64,000 nucleotides of DNA from Hamiltosporidium tvaerminnensis (GCA_022605425.2 CM061249.1:62001-126000), one strand, 5' to 3'. Shown: positions 13,226 through 26,054, counted from the stretch's first letter. Translations and numbers: made by a program. The notes: generated by a model from the sequence alone, not told the origin.

Positions 13226-13795
13226 ATAAAGCACGTTGAAAAATAAATCTCTCGCTAACATTCACTTCATATAGTTGAAACAGAAAAGCTATAGAAGTAT
13301 ATCTTCTTAGCTAATAGGTTAAGTCTCATTTATAGGTTTGTTCTGACTAATATTATCTGATACAGCCTGCTATGGTATTTAGGCTAAAAAATATAAAACG
13401 TATTTTAAAAAACAGAAAATACTTACGAAGATAGAGACATAAATTTAATTGAAATTCTTAAAAAGACAGCCAAGAAGGTTTTTCTATCGATAAAAAGGAG
13501 TTGGATAGGGGCCAACCGCTGAAAGGGTTTATAATGGGCATTAATTGTTTTATAAAGAGGCAAAATGCAACGAGAATCAATTTCTTAGTTAAACTGACTA
13601 ATTACAAGAAATATCGTGTTAGACAAGAAAAAATAACATCCTCCTGTATTTAAATAAAGTTACCACCTAGTAAAAGCTGAATTCATATAAATAAGAAAGT
13701 GTGTTTAGAGAAAGGAGCAAAAACTGCCAAAGAGTTGAAAAAGATATAAAAAGGTAGAAAAACATTCTAACTAGAATTTGGTTTAATAAATTAAA
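13226..13795 (+). mobile_element. Old, degenerate 3' fragment of the RLE retrotransposon
   Basis: Segments match the RLE element in order, with many substitutions and indels: near 13262-13345 the endonuclease part (TTCATATAGTTGAAACAGAA, then AGTCTCATTTATAGG), near 13460-13545 the part that encodes the FDRRRGLESG block, and at 13745-13795 the 3' tail (AGAATTTGGTTTAATAAA). All frames are broken. It is much older than the copy at 10697. No target-site duplication was found. Confidence 0.75.
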
Positions 13796-13799
13796 GTTA

Positions 13800-15600
13800 G
13801 TTAAAGACATTTTTGACTAATTCTAAGATTTTTTTGGATTTGCGTACTTCTTCTTTTTTTAATTCTCGTACGTATAAAAATATCGCATTTGATTTCAATG
13901 TAATTTGCCTTTTAAGAAAACTGGTTTTTATGAAAGAATAAATATAAGATAATTTAAAAAATTTCTTAACACAATGTTATTTCGCCACCCTGTTTTTGCT
14001 TTCTTTATTCTTAATTTTAGCAATTCTTTTTTACTCTTCGTTTATATTTGACATTTTTTTTATATTTTGAAGTATGCTTTGATTTCAGAATTTCACATAA
14101 CAATTTGAGTCAATTAATTAGCTGTGGCCTCCTCGGCACCTGATTCTATATAAGCGACAATATATAGCAGAAATATGAGTTGTTTTTTCTTCTCCTTTTA
14201 TATAACATCTATTGATGTTTTATAACTCTAATTAGAATTTAACACGTGGTATAGCATCTTTCTCAATAAAATCATGTTTCGAATGCTTCTTGGTACAAAG
14301 ACTGAACTTAGTTCTAATATTAAGAGTATATCATGGTCTTATAATTCATATTATGATGGCTTGCCAAAATGGGTTGACGGTCATCAAAAAGGATTATCAT
14401 ATCCACTGATCCGTGTACAAAATCATGTTATGTGTTGATATGCCATACCTTTTGATTTTTCATGTGAATTATACTTGCAATAATTCTCACTTTATTCGAC
14501 TTATCATGTTTTACTCTTATCTAAAATAAATATATATACTTTTTTGAGACCTTCAAATATATATTAAATCCTAAAAAAATCTACTTTTATATTAAAAGAA
14601 ATTTCAGCATTTAATTTTCTATTTTGAATATAATTTTCATAGTTATTCTTCCCTGATTTAATATGCTTGATTCGGGTTTCAAGAAGGGAATTAATATAAT
14701 GTTTGGTAGAACGTTAATTTTGAAGGTCATATGTTTTGTGTCTAATCACCTGACTTTATAATTATATAGGTTCGTTTATAATGCTATAACGTTGGCGCTT
14801 GAATTTTTAACGTTTACCTTGTAAAATTTCTGTAAAAATAATTAAATTTTCAATATTGAGTATTTTTTTATATATCCTCGTTGCTTTGTATAATTTCTTA
14901 TTTATTCTATTATGAGCATATTTTAAATTTGCACTTTTCTCTGAATTTTAGATGGATGAATTATTTTATAAAACAATGTATTTTTCCAAAAATAGTCTTT
15001 ATGAATACCATTTTGAGAAAAAAATATACATCTAAATATAGACATTCAACAACCTAAAAGGCTTAATATTTATAATAAAAAGAATACAAGCCAGCAAATT
15101 CTTATGAATGAAATAATTCTTATTGAAATTTCTTTGACTGTCTTTTTAAGGTAAAATTAAGTGATCCTTGTTTTAGAATTTCAAGACAAATTGCTGGATA
15201 TATGTAAACTTTCGCAATAATTTAAAATTTTGATTTTAATCCATTAATATTACGCTTATATTTTTGAATCATTTATTTTCGATGATTTATCCTGTAAAGA
15301 TATTTATACATAAATTGCTGTAAATAACCGGTTGCACAAACAAATTAATTTTATAAAAGCAATAAATTTTAAATCTCAAAGCTACGCGGCAGTTAAATGG
15401 TAGAAAAAATATCGCGGTTTTGGAATTATTGGAATTCATAGCAGAAATTATAAGAAAAGTAACTAAATTATATCTAAAGGATTATTTGACTCAATATTTT
15501 TCTGATTAGATTAAATTTTTCATTTGTAAGCAATACAAAAATAATGATAATGAAACATTAGGAAGTTTTTAGTATAACCAAGGAAAAAAATATTAAATAC
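13800..15600. other. AT-rich gene-free stretch
   Basis: No gene is supported. The stretch precedes, on the plus-strand map, the 3' end of the minus-strand gene at 15619. Confidence 0.6.
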
Positions 15601-15618
15601 TTTAGGTTAAAAAGTTTT

Positions 15619-17717
15619 TTACGCAACTTTATTAAATTTTAATTCTTCTAACGATTTGTTAGATTCTTTCAATAGCTTTTTGCTAATTTCACAGGGGCCT
15701 CGTGATTTATAAAAATTCATTATACTTATTGTTGTTGATAGAACTAAATATTCTGAATGATTAATTTCGAATTCCAATTTTAAAAATATATTTATTTTTC
15801 GATTCTTATAGGCATCTATATTCTCCAAAAGATTTTGCTCACTATCTTCTTTTAATTTTGCAATTATATTAGTTTTTGTTCTTAGCTTATCCTTATCCTT
15901 CGCAATAGCAAATACTTTGTAGGTTTCAATAATTGCGATACCCTTATAGAAGAAAATATCTAAACAAAAATAATCTCGAAATAGCGCAGTTAACTTGTTT
16001 TTAATAAACAAATCAGGATTTGTACCATTTTCATTTTCGCCTAATATATCTTCTATAAATTTTTTGTTGAAATCATTTTTAAAATATATATTCGAATCGA
16101 ATAGAAATCTAAATAAAAAATTCATTTTATATCGAAAAAAATATTTTCTTAAATATGAACGTGAAAGATGAATGAAATGTGAAATAAAATATAATAAGTT
16201 TAGCGTTTTGTATATTTCAATTTTCACAGAATCATATTGAAATAAAGGAAATAGTTCGGAAAGCAACCTTTTAATAAAAAAAATTCTTCTTATGTCTAAT
16301 AGTCTTACTTCTTCGCTTTCATCTAAAGTTTTTTTCTTTTTTTCTTCTTTGCTTATTTTCCCACTTTTTTCTTCTTTTCCTGCCATTTTTTCATTTCCTC
16401 TGCTATTTTTTCGAATGATATTTATATCAACTTTATTACTATTAGTTAGAATTAAATTGATTATTATTTTGGTGATCTCATAATAATAATGTATCAATAA
16501 AGCATTTCCGTGTAAAATATTATCTATTATATTTTCTTCAAAAGAATCAAGAAGATAATTTAATTCTGGGACAATAAGATGGATTTTGGTTTTTCTAAGT
16601 TCATTAGCATAATTTATTAAATGGTAGCCATCGATTTTTCGCATAATCTCAGAAGTGCTTAAATTCGAATAGGAATTTTTCTCAAAGCTAACAAGCCTTC
16701 TACCAAAGTTTAAAATTTCTTTAAAATCACTGTTTGATTCAAATTTATTGCAATAAAATTTCGATTTCTTATTTTTAAGCCAGTTTAAAACTTCTTCTTC
16801 TGATTTAAAATAAGATTGTCTATCTTTTTCCTCAATTTTTTTTTCAAGTTCATCTTTTACAATTGATATAAGTTCTTCTCGCATATTTGAACCGGAATTT
16901 TTGATTAAACCTTTTATAAATAACTTATTTACTACTTCTTTCCAGTTGTCGGAGCCATTTGTATCCTTAGACTGGAACTCGAGATTAAATTTTGAAGAAT
17001 CATTTACTGCATCATTTTTTCCTATAGTTTGGTGTATTGATAATGAAGTTCTATTTGTGTTTGTTTCCGAGGTGATAGACCTATTAACTTCAAAATCGTT
17101 TGGGTATATTTTGCAATGAAATTCTTGGACTTTGTCTGTAGAATTTAGTTCCATGTAAGAAGAAACATCATCGAAAGAAAATTCAAATTGAGATTCTTTT
17201 TGTGACATAGCTTCATAGGAATTGACCTCTGTAAAATTCTGATCATAGAATCTTTTGGCAGAGAACGCTTGAGAAGGCAGAGAATTACTCGATATAACAT
17301 TTGGGAGTTCGTTAAAAGGGATGTAACAGATATTAGATGCTCATGAACACTTCTTCTCGAGCTTTGGTCTTGATGTTCTTGGTGCTTATGATGGTCGCGA
17401 ATAGAGATAACGTCTAATTCTGTATATTGAGATTCAGCGATATATGTTCTTGAATCACTACCAGTTGCATTACTTATTTCACTTTGATCTGATGATACTG
17501 CCCCTTCGATTGGATTTGAGGATTTTATTGGCTTACTTTGGTTAGAGAATATTTTTGCAAACCTAAGATAGTCAATACCATCTATTATAGCGTGTGTCTC
17601 GTGATTTTTAAATGAATTTTCTTCATGGGCTGATATCTTGACTTTTTTTCGATCCGGAGACGCTTCAACTGCATTAAAATATCTCTGAATTAAAAATAAC
17701 GAAAAATTCAAATTCAT
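15619..17717 (-). CDS. Unknown Lys/Ser/Asn-rich protein, split by a frameshift
   Basis: Two overlapping minus-strand frames (17717 to 17145, and 17208 to 15619) read best as one gene of about 690 residues. Upstream of the second frame's first Met, the same frame stays open and protein-like back to about 17335, so a frameshift near 17330-17345 joins them. The N-terminus (MNLNFSLFLIQRYFNAVEA) has a weak hydrophobic start that might be a signal peptide. The first third is polar and low-complexity. The rest is predicted helical, with a Lys-rich segment near residues 270-300 of the second frame and no C-terminal membrane anchor. No domain was recognised. A lineage-specific secreted or structural protein is possible. 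The shift needs one base added or two removed, unlike the homopolymer shifts in the genes at 23.3 and 56.9 kb. It could be a real lesion or a sequencing error. Confidence 0.6.
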
Positions 17718-17719
17718 GG

Positions 17720-20700
17720 GTATTAATATTCTTGTTTCTAAAAAAAACCATTGGTAATATAGTGAATAATTTAATTGAATTTCTGCTTTTTTACAATCAA
17801 AAAAGATAAATTTGTTATATTTTATTTCGGCTTAATTGTAAGAAATCTATCGCTTAAGATTTATTTTCTAATCTAATTACTTTTTCGAATTTCTATTCAA
17901 TAAGATTAAGTTTTCCAAATCCGGATGCCAGATTATAAATTAAATTGGTTTCAAAAAAAACTGCATTCATATTTTATTGATTCAAAATTTATATAATAAC
18001 ACTGTATAAAAGTCATGTGGGTATTAATTTTATTGTCACATTTATGAAAAAATTTAAAATAAGTTTAATAATTGGTTTCGGCAATCTCTGCAAATGAAAT
18101 TCTGTCGAGTTTTAAATTAAACAACTTTTCAAAATTTTTAAAGCTGACAAGTTCAATTAAAGATCTAAGTATGGATTATTTTTATGTATTTTAAATGAAA
18201 TTATCAACCAGGTATACTCGTAAGTATCTTGAGTCTTCTATATACGAAAATATTCAAAAATATCAAAAAATATTAAAATGGAAAAGAAAGAAAGAAAGAA
18301 GTGGAAACATGGAAATAAAAAAAAGAGAGAAAACAAGGAGATTAAAAAGCGAAATATAAATAAATGATTGGAACAAGTAATATTTTATTTTTTAGCTTCT
18401 CTGATATGTTCTTATGCATGAATTTTGCTATAGTTAAATATCTTTCATGCCAGATCCTAAAATTTTCAGAGCCGTCTTTTCCAGAACACTCCGGATTTTC
18501 CTCAAAAAAGTAATTTATTATTTTTTTTTGCTGTCAAATATTTCGTATCAAATATCGTGGAATTTGTACTACGTTTCTTAAATTGAATGAGAAACTGCTG
18601 TAATAAACATCTTGCATCGACCCCTTTCGAACGTATTTGTTTCGTTTTCTCATTCATCGTTTTTTTATTGAAAATAGTAGATTGCTGCTCTGCTCTACAA
18701 TTAATTGTTATAGTGTTTATTTTTTTTTTCGGGATTCAAATTGTGTTCAACGTCCGCGTTCTCTTGGCATTTCGGAATTTTCTCAATATTTGTTTACTTA
18801 GTAAAGAAAATCAACATATTTATAGCTGTTATGGCTTTTAATACCTACATTAATGATATCTTTATTGACCCAGTCTATGAAGTATTTATTTAAGTACAAG
18901 TTACTCACAAATTTCAACACAGTATTTTTTCGAAAAAGATGGTGTTTTTTCGTTTTCTTTACAATACTTTGATTACCTTTTTACACCTCGCCTTAGTTTT
19001 TGGATTGTCATGGCTCTCGACTTACAAATCTAACATTATACAAGCAATGAAATTATATATCAATAGAATTCTTTAAAACACAAATTGTAGATTTACTGCC
19101 GTCATAGCGTTGTAAAAGATTCAAAGGAATTTTAATTTAAATGTTTTTTTAAGGCAGATATAATATTTTGGCTGTTTTATTTTTAAATTCAAAAAAATGA
19201 TTTTCTGAGCAACATCAAAAATGCCTATAATCCACTTTATCTGTTATTTTCTTTTGCATAATTTTTTATATCAATTCAATCTAGTTACGAGATGAGCTAT
19301 TGGTGTTATGACATAATTGGAAATTTTTAAAAGATCCGGTTTTTTGGTTTACGGTTTACTGGTCTTACAATTTTAGCAGAATTTTTGTTTCTTGTTTTCT
19401 CAAACTTGATAAAATGTTTTTGGGTGTTTGCATGGATCCATTTCTTTCTTTTGTGCTTCGTTGAGTGAAATCTATCAAATATTACATGGGTTTTCAATCT
19501 TGTTCTAGCAAAATACCTTTTTATATTTATTTTATTTCTCTTATATAATTATTCTTCGTTTATGAATAGATGTATTTTGTTTTCTTTTAAAATTCCTTTT
19601 ATTTCATGCAATTATAACCCTGAAAACATATTATTTCATTCGCCAATGTTATTTAATCAGATTATATATACCATGGTTTAAATTGCCTTCATTATATTGG
19701 GTTATCAATTTAATTTTCTTCTTAAAACTAAATAAATTAAAGAAAAATGAAGCTACTTGAAGGGTCGCAAAAAGATAAGAAGAATCATAGTTTAAATATA
19801 TAGACAGATAGAAAAAATTATTTCTTATTTCTCTTTATAATAAAATCTATGTGATTTCTAAAATTTGCATAAAAATAGCCATGGCTTTTTTGATAGATAT
19901 ATGTTATTATCTATATTTTTTTTCTTATTCTATATTTTTTAGGTTTCTTGTAATAGGCAATAAAAAATTGAAAATATTGGTAGAACTTAACACAATAAAT
20001 TAATAGCGGATTGTGGAATCCCACAGTATACTTTATATTTCCCTTAAATAATACGGAACTGATATAAAAAATGGCATCACTATTCTTGTTATTTTAAATA
20101 CGTCATAAATATTTAAATTTCAAAAAATCATGTATATCCTTCAAAATGAGAATCTTATATTGATACTACCAAAAACAAACGAACAAATTTCTGACTTCAA
20201 AGTATTTATTCGTATGGCTAGGAAGTAAAAAACGATCCGATGAAATATGTCAAATGTTTCGATAATGACGAACAATTGAAAAATTCAAATTTACCATAAC
20301 TTAAAAGAATAATGTAAGAAAAAAAATCAAAATTAATAAAGATGTAATGATATACAATAATTATTTTTAAGAAACTTTGAGACTAATAAAACTATTTGTA
20401 ATTTTTTCAATAAAATCTAAAAAAACTAATACCTCTAAACAATACTTCATCTATGTATTCAATACTAAATCAAAAAAAATAGATAAATTATTATTTAAAT
20501 GTAAACTGCTATAAATAAATATATTTAATTCCACATGTTTCCTTTTCTAATTTTCTTTTAATAGTTTTATGAATTTTTCTGCAAATTTTTGAATCTTATA
20601 TATTTATCTAATATTCTTCAAATACTCAGACAATCATACAAGTAATACTTCGTATTTTTTCAAGGTTCCTATTGATTATTTCAAACAAAGTATTTTTTAA

Positions 20701-21724
20701 AATACAAAATCTTTATGACACCAATGTCAATCTTTTAATGTATTATTTGATTCAAACGAATCATAAGGTTCAATATAATATAGAATTTAAATTTCTTTAA
20801 TTTTTATTTCCCTTTTAAGAAATATTAATATTTAGCGAACAAGGTATAAATAAGAATACAAGCACAAAGTAAGGATAACATTTATATTCACTAAATAATT
20901 CGATTCATGCTTTACCTAAGAAATCTGAATAAAACAGTTATCTTGTATCATTTCGTTTAAGCCTGAACAGCAAATTTAAATTTAATTGAATATAATTCGA
21001 TGTCTGACGTAAAAACCTATAATAATTTTGCATACAAGTTACCTTTCAAATAAATTTATTTCTTTAAATTCGTTTAATTCTTCTAGAAATTCTACAGAAA
21101 ACGATGAATCAACAAAACTTGTTTTACAAATATTTAAAGAAATTTATTTTAATTCTACAAAATTTGTACTGAAGTAAGAAATAAATAACTAAGTCCATAA
21201 AGAAGTAATAGATTTTATATCAATAAATTTACGATATTAATTATTTTTAGAGAATAAACGTTAGTATATTTTCTTTATAATTGTATATTTGACTTAATTT
21301 TCATCATCTCGTTTAAAAAATATTACAATTATATAATTGAATATTAGATGGGATTAATTCTTTATTATATACTTTGCTTTAGTACAAACAGGATTGTTTA
21401 TCTGGTTTCTAAATCATTCATTAAAAATTTTAAGTTAGTTTAAATTTTATTCTTTTAAGTTTAGATTTCTTAAATTCAATCTATTTGAATATATTTCTAA
21501 TTTGTAAAAATATATTTAATATTTAAGAAATATGGATTTATTTTATTCTGATAATACTTTAATTACTGGTCAATTTATAGAGTAGAGAACTATTTTTTGC
21601 GTAAGTTCGAATTAATTAATTGTGATACTTTAGTTAAAGAATAATATTCAAACTAATTTTAGTATATTGTGTTTTACAATGATCTATCTATAAAAATAAA
21701 AATGAATGTATGTGTTAAAGACTG
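17720..21724. other. Long AT-rich gene-free stretch
   Basis: This is one of the largest deserts in the window. There is a short purine-rich tract of repeated GAAA near 18280-18300. The ORF 18587-18841 is Phe/Ile/Val-rich and looks like chance. No RNA gene or recognisable transposon relic was found. Confidence 0.6.
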
Positions 21725-22160
21725 TAAATAAAGGGGGGTATTGTTTATATAAAGGGGTACCGTGTTCATCATGAAGATAGATTAAAAAAATGGATTATTA
21801 TGGGGTTTTATTTAAACGTGTTAATTTATAGTTCAGTATAAAGGGAGTTAATAATGATTGTTATAGTATAACGTGTGTTAATTATAATAGTTGTAGATTA
21901 AAGGGTGTTAATTATAATAGTTGTAAATTAAATGGTGTTAATAATAAAGTTGTAAATTAAAGGGTGTTAATAATAATGGTTGTAGTATAAAGGGTGTTAT
22001 TTACCCATATAGGTTAAAGGCTTGTTAATATAAATTATTGTATGTTGAAAGGTGCCAATATAAGGAGAAATATGAATAGAGTGTTATTTAAGAGTGTGAT
22101 ACCCTAAAGGGTTTTAATAATATACAAGTATTATTAAAGGGGTATTTTACTTTTCCCACA
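21725..22160 (+). repeat. GGGTGTTA-type degenerate minisatellite
   Basis: About a dozen degenerate units of roughly 30 bp carry a core like AAAGGGTGTTAATAATA followed by A/T-rich filler such as GTTGTAAATT. The best copies lie at about 21895-22010. Related cores occur at 26055-26220 and, inverted, at 59740-59960. The core also resembles sequence inside both ends of the DNA transposon at 29118-31322. Confidence 0.8.
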
Positions 22161-23300
22161 CATTAAAACGGTTCCAACGTATAAGAAATTAAAAATGTAA
22201 GTTTCTTTGCTACTCATCTTTGGTAAGACAATAAAATCTAAGCGAATAAATGCTGTAATATGTAGAATAGTTTTGATTAACACTTGCTTTTCTGATAATA
22301 ACTCTATGTAGCCACTTCAAGCATTAAAATTTTTCCGTTTAGACACCATACCAAAAACAAAGAATATTAATATTCAAAAGCACTTAAAAATATATAAATA
22401 CTAATCAAATTCCTAAACCAATTTATTTTTTGTTTTTTTTATTCTTGAATCTATCTTTCATTATCATAGTAACACTCGCCGGGTGAACTAGTTTGTTTGT
22501 AAATAAAAGAGATGCACAATTTAATGAATTGAACTTTGTAAAGATCTTTGGTTAAATAAAAATATTAAAGCGTAGAATTAATTGTTTTAATATTATTTAA
22601 AATAGATAAAATTACTGTTAAACGTTACACTCGATAAACAAAAAAATAAAATTTATGGTTTTATATAAAATTTAAATAATGGTTTTCATTATGACAAAAA
22701 CGTTTAATTTATAAAAAAAAATGATTTAATGGTAGCAGTGCTTTCTTGTTTAAGAATTTTATTTACTTATTGTGTTAAAGATATCTAATGTTAAAAGTTA
22801 AATATATTCATTTTTGCTTTTATTCCGGTTTTAGATGCACTTTATTTTTTTCCTTCTCTCCTTTAGAGCGATATTATTTAAATCTAACTTTTCTGATTAA
22901 TTTTGTATAGGAGTATCCATCATTCTGATAATTTCATAAACATCTAATGGTTGGTGATTTTAAGTCTTGTAATGGCAAATTCTTATCATTGGTGTATAAC
23001 AGGAATATGAATGCATCTAAACGTACATTTCTGCTGTTTGTAGAACATCCTTTTTTTTGAAAAAAATATAAAAATAAATAAATTTATTGGTTTGAACATA
23101 AATTTTAAATAATAAATAAAAAAATAAAAATCATATTGATCAAACTTAAAAATTATTTGATATTTTTTTTCAAATGACCAATTAAAAAACGTGTTAATTT
23201 ACTTTAAAAAGTAATTCTAAAATATTTTGTAAATTATCACCGATCGAAATAATCTGTTTTTTTGGTTAATTGCTGAATATATAATAGAAAAAAAATTTAT
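22161..23300. other. AT-rich intergenic region upstream of the 23.3-kb gene
   Basis: No gene is supported. The last ~250 bases (A/T runs, TATA-like strings) would hold the promoter of the gene starting at 23304, but no specific element can be assigned. Confidence 0.55.
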
Positions 23301-23303
23301 TCC

Positions 23304-25789
23304 ATGTTTTTTCATATTTTTTTTTGCATAGCAGCGTCACCACCGGAAAATAACTCTAACGTTATTTTGGCGGATCCAACGAATACAGACGAAATGTGTT
23401 GTATAAGAATTTCGTATGATGGCATAATAGATGATAACAGCGAAGTAAAAGAAAGTATTAACGAAATTTTAAAAGAAATAAATTGCAAAGACAAAGATAA
23501 AATTCTCATAGTTGCAGGTTGTTATTTCAACAAAATAAAAGATTATACCAAGAAAGAACTTCATCCCATCTTAAGACATTTTACATATATAATTTGTTGT
23601 ATTGTTTATAATTATTGCAGCGAAGAAGAATATAAAGCATATCATCCAGAACTTCTATTTAATCTGATTTGCTTTGGAAGATTTGTTGAGATGTATAAAG
23701 AAAATAAAGAATATAAAGATATTGTTAAAAAAAATATTTGACGATTTATTGTCGACTAAAACTAGGGGGTTTGAGGCTGAAAATTTTCAGGAATACCTTA
23801 ACGATAATTATGATGCTTTGTCTCGAGAGATATCAGGGAGTTTTAACGAAGGGAATGAAACTGATCTAGAAGTCTTAAAAAAAACAAAAATAATATTTGA
23901 AGGAAAGTCTGAACCATATTTAAAACGCATCTTATCAAATGCAACATTCGAAATTTTTTTTGGTTTTTTGGGATATTTTAAAAGGTATTATTTTTATGAA
24001 GTTGTGTCTAATAACGTTAATAATTGTGTATATGATTTCTCATTGCCCGAATCCTTTCATTTAAATTACTATGCAAACTGGGAGAAACGTGGTTGTGTTT
24101 CTCAGATGAAAAATTCAGTTGAAATATTAATAAGAAACATGAATTGTATGTTTAATGATCAACAGTATAAAGCGATTATACAATTTATTTCTGAGAAAAT
24201 TGTGGCAAAGGTTTTAAATAATCAAAGCAGAGTTGATGAAATATTTGAATTTAATGAAAATCAGATCACTTTTCAAAATACACAAGGAGATCGCAACTTC
24301 CCCAGGGCATTCCTAGAAATATTTTGTAAAGAAAATGATGTAACTTATATAAAAAGTTTATATGATTTTTTGAAAAAAATAACAAAAGAAGAATATCATA
24401 AATATATTTCTGCAGTATTATGTTTAAAGGCTTTATGTCTCAGAAAAGAAACTTTAAACAAAAATAATATTCCAAGAATCATTTCTGAATTTTTATTCCT
24501 TGCGGATGTTTTAAAAAAAGAAATTGAAACGGGTGAAAATGTAGAAAATATTAAAATTTATAGGAAGAATAACATTGATAATTTGAAAAAAGCGGTTAAT
24601 ATTCAAAATATAGAATATGCTGATAACGCTGAAGGTGAATATTTGGATTGTGAAAAAGTACCCGAAACATCAATTTTATTGGAAATATACGGGTTTATTG
24701 AGTTTTTTTCTAATGATAATTTTAAGACCTACTTAACCAACGAAATGATTAAAATAATGCCTGAAGGAAAAAAACGCCCCATAAATGTTGAAGAAATAAA
24801 GAACGAATATCTTAAATATGTTTTCCTGAAGGAAACTTCAGGGCTTCGTCTGGAAGAAATAAAATTGCTCTTCGGCAAACCTTTATCGAAAAACCCGGAG
24901 AAAGTGTTGGACCCGAAAAATCCCCAAAATGGGGCCCAAAAAATACTAACAACAGAAAGATCAACACAGGGACCAACAGGAGAACCAAAAAAAGGACCAA
25001 CACAGGGATTATCACAAGGACTAACAGCAGGAGTATCACGAGAAACAACACAAGGTCCACCACTAACAACACAAGGACCAACACAAGGACCAACACAAAG
25101 ACACACAATAGGAGTATCACGAGGAACAACAGGAGGACCAACACCAACAACACCAACAACACCAACAACACAAGGACCAACACAAAGACAAACAATAGGA
25201 GTATCACAAGGAACAACACCAACACCAACAACACCACCACCAAAAACAAACAATAGGAGTATCACGAGGAACAACAGGAGGACCAACACCAACAACACCA
25301 ACAACACCAAGACAAACAATAGGAGTATCACGAGGAACAACAGGAGGACCAACACCAACAACACCAACAACACCAACAACACAAAGACAAACAATAGGAG
25401 TATCACGAGAAACAACAGGAGGACCAACACCAACAACACCAACAACACAAAGACAAACAATTTGAGTATCACGAGGAACAACAGGAGGACCAACACCAAC
25501 AACACCAACAACACAAGGACCAACACAAAGACAAACAATAGGAGTATCACGAGGAACAACAGGAGGACCAACAACACAAGGACCAACACAAAGACAAACA
25601 ATAGGAGTATCACGAGAAACAACACCAACACCAACAACACCACCACCAAAAACAACAACACCGGAGCAAAGACCGGAATCAAAAATGTCGAAAAGATCCG
25701 ATCTAAAAACGTATTTCCTTTATATATTTTCGGCTTTCCTTTTTTTTACCGCTGGTTTGGTAGTAATAATCTTATATTTCTACAAATAA
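23304..25789 (+). CDS. Secreted, C-terminally anchored family protein with repeat stalk; frameshifted
   Basis: Three frames combine into one type I membrane-protein design. A short signal peptide (MFFHIFFCIAAS) opens the first frame. A helical, Cys-containing ectodomain of about 500 residues follows, then a Thr/Pro/Gly-rich repeat stalk (24950-25650), then a C-terminal transmembrane segment (YIFSAFLFFTAGLVVIILYF) ending at 25789. The first switch is at an A8 run (23727-23734), the second at the A-run near 25241. In each case dropping one base restores the frame. A third lesion, TGA at 25463-25465 in the stalk frame, stands where other repeat units read ATAGGA. The ectodomain aligns along its length with the intact gene at 32922-34691 and very closely with the partial gene at 37339. 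No known domain was recognised. The gene is either a recent pseudogene, affected by sequencing errors, or expressed by slippage. A host-facing surface role is inference. Confidence 0.75.
24950..25650 (+). repeat. Coding minisatellite (Thr/Pro/Gly stalk)
   Basis: Tandem, variable units encode TIGVSRGTTGGP plus PTTPTTQGPTQRQ-type peptides. Unit number and length vary through the array. The resulting sequence is Thr/Pro-rich and resembles mucin-like, potentially O-glycosylated stalks between an ectodomain and a membrane anchor. The paralogs at 32922-34691 and 37339-38223 have no such stalk. The long Val/Leu-rich ORFs on the opposite strand are mere complements of this array. Confidence 0.9.
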
Positions 25790-25969
25790 AAATAAACCGT
25801 TGACTTGAATTTTTTTTTATTATTTAATATTTTATTTATTTCTTTTAAAGTTTTTTAAAACTTGCAAAAAATTATATTTATCTATATTATATAATTGTAT
25901 CTATCAATATGTGTATTTTAATACTGGGAATAAAGAGTTTATTTTTTTATAATAATGTCTTTTTGTAAA

Positions 25970-26033
25970 AGAGGTAGAAGAAAACATAAAAATGGTAAAA
26001 ATATTTTAACCCAGAATTTTATTAAATAAAAAA
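25970..26033 (+). mobile_element. 64-bp 3'-terminal fragment of the RLE element with TSD
   Basis: The sequence from AGAGGTAGAAGAAAACAT to the ATTAAATAA-A-run matches the last bases of the full-length element (about 53021-53080). It is flanked by a perfect 12-bp direct repeat, TCTTTTTGTAAA, at 25958-25969 and 26034-26045. This is an extreme 5' truncation by target-primed reverse transcription, about 180 bp after the end of the 23.3-kb gene. Confidence 0.9.
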
Positions 26034-26054
26034 TCTTTTTGTAAATATAAATTG

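Noticed and set aside
18587-18841. 84-codon hydrophobic ORF
   Set aside because: Phe/Ile/Val-rich translation of T-rich DNA, no basis for a real membrane protein.
24729-25682. Long Val/Leu-rich minus-strand ORFs opposite the repeat stalk
   Set aside because: They are the complement of the Thr/Pro/Gly coding minisatellite. The composition follows from the repeat, and there is no independent start or conservation.
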